Assembly (NCBI GenBank): GCA_031268525.1
Contig: JAIRXA010000190.1
Coordinates: 1-21,932 of the forward strand
Origin: Coriobacteriales bacterium
Lineage (GTDB): Bacteria > Actinomycetota > Coriobacteriia > Coriobacteriales > UBA8131
Length of the DNA: 21,932 bases
Reading direction: 5' to 3'
Shown: in pieces, positions 21,916-21,932 of the stretch
How the letters are laid out: each line of letters opens with the position of its first letter
Position numbering within the stretch: position 1 is the stretch's first letter
The notes under the pieces: generated by a model
The model's database searches: none
Told to the model about the DNA's origin: nothing
Seen by the model: only the letters and a program-made list of their open reading frames with translations
Made by a program: the position numbers and the translations under genes

Positions 21916-21932
21916 ATGCCGCTTACCATGCA
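21916..21932 (+). CDS. Possible start of a transposase gene (first five codons only)
   Basis: ATG 21916 follows AGGAAGG at good distance and reads MPLTM before the window ends. I recall some integrase-core transposases starting in a similar way, and the direct repeats and hairpin upstream suit an insertion sequence. Five codons cannot establish a family. Confidence 0.25.

Overview
The window looks like a chromosomal segment of an anaerobic Gram-positive bacterium with moderately high GC, most likely a high-GC Clostridia-type Bacillota or a Coriobacteriia-type Actinomycetota. The pointers are a BMP-family lipoprotein with a Gram-positive signal peptide, a SipW/TasA-type export locus, an ECF-type vitamin/nutrient transporter with Trep_Strep/MptD-like S components, and strong AGGAGG-type ribosome sites. 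This is inference; no rRNA or other marker is present to fix the taxon.

Region 1 (1-9750) is mostly housekeeping. It opens with the N-terminal part of an ECF sigma factor on the minus strand, cut by the window edge. A complete nucleoside-type ABC importer follows (682-5681): a BMP lipoprotein, a double ATPase and two permeases, coupled by ATGA overlaps, with a stem-loop after the lipoprotein gene. Next come a one-piece threonine/serine exporter of the ThrE family, a class II CCA tRNA nucleotidyltransferase with an HD domain, and a receiver-GGDEF protein whose GGDEF signature is destroyed.

Region 2 (7062-7191 and 9751-10301) holds dispersed GTAGGGGC repeats and a nested palindrome of about 157 bp with a nearly perfect 36-bp-arm hairpin at its core. 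It resembles a MITE or REP-like element without a transposase.

Region 3 (10302-12870) is a damaged SipW/TasA-like surface-protein locus. The first gene joins the first half of a signal peptidase, including the catalytic Ser region but not the rest, to the mature part of a TasA-like substrate. The second gene carries an in-frame TGA that separates its secreted domain from a proline-rich, membrane-anchored tail. A 35-aa membrane peptide closes the locus.

Region 4 (13103-19673) is an ECF transporter locus: an AraC-type regulator with an extra N-terminal helix-turn-helix, a rho-independent terminator, then EcfT, a double EcfA ATPase, three paralogous S components, a small membrane ORF and a class I methyltransferase. 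It ends in the decayed remnant of an ABC-B transporter. The gene set recalls AraC-controlled metallophore or nutrient uptake loci, but the substrate is unknown.

Region 5 (19718-21932) is accessory: a HTH/double zinc-finger protein of a mobile-DNA-associated type, then a type IV AbiEi/AbiEii toxin-antitoxin pair on the minus strand. The pair's consensus-like promoter lies wholly inside a perfect 21-bp-arm inverted repeat. The window ends in what may be the left end of an insertion sequence, with direct repeats, a hairpin hiding a ribosome site, and the first five codons of a gene.
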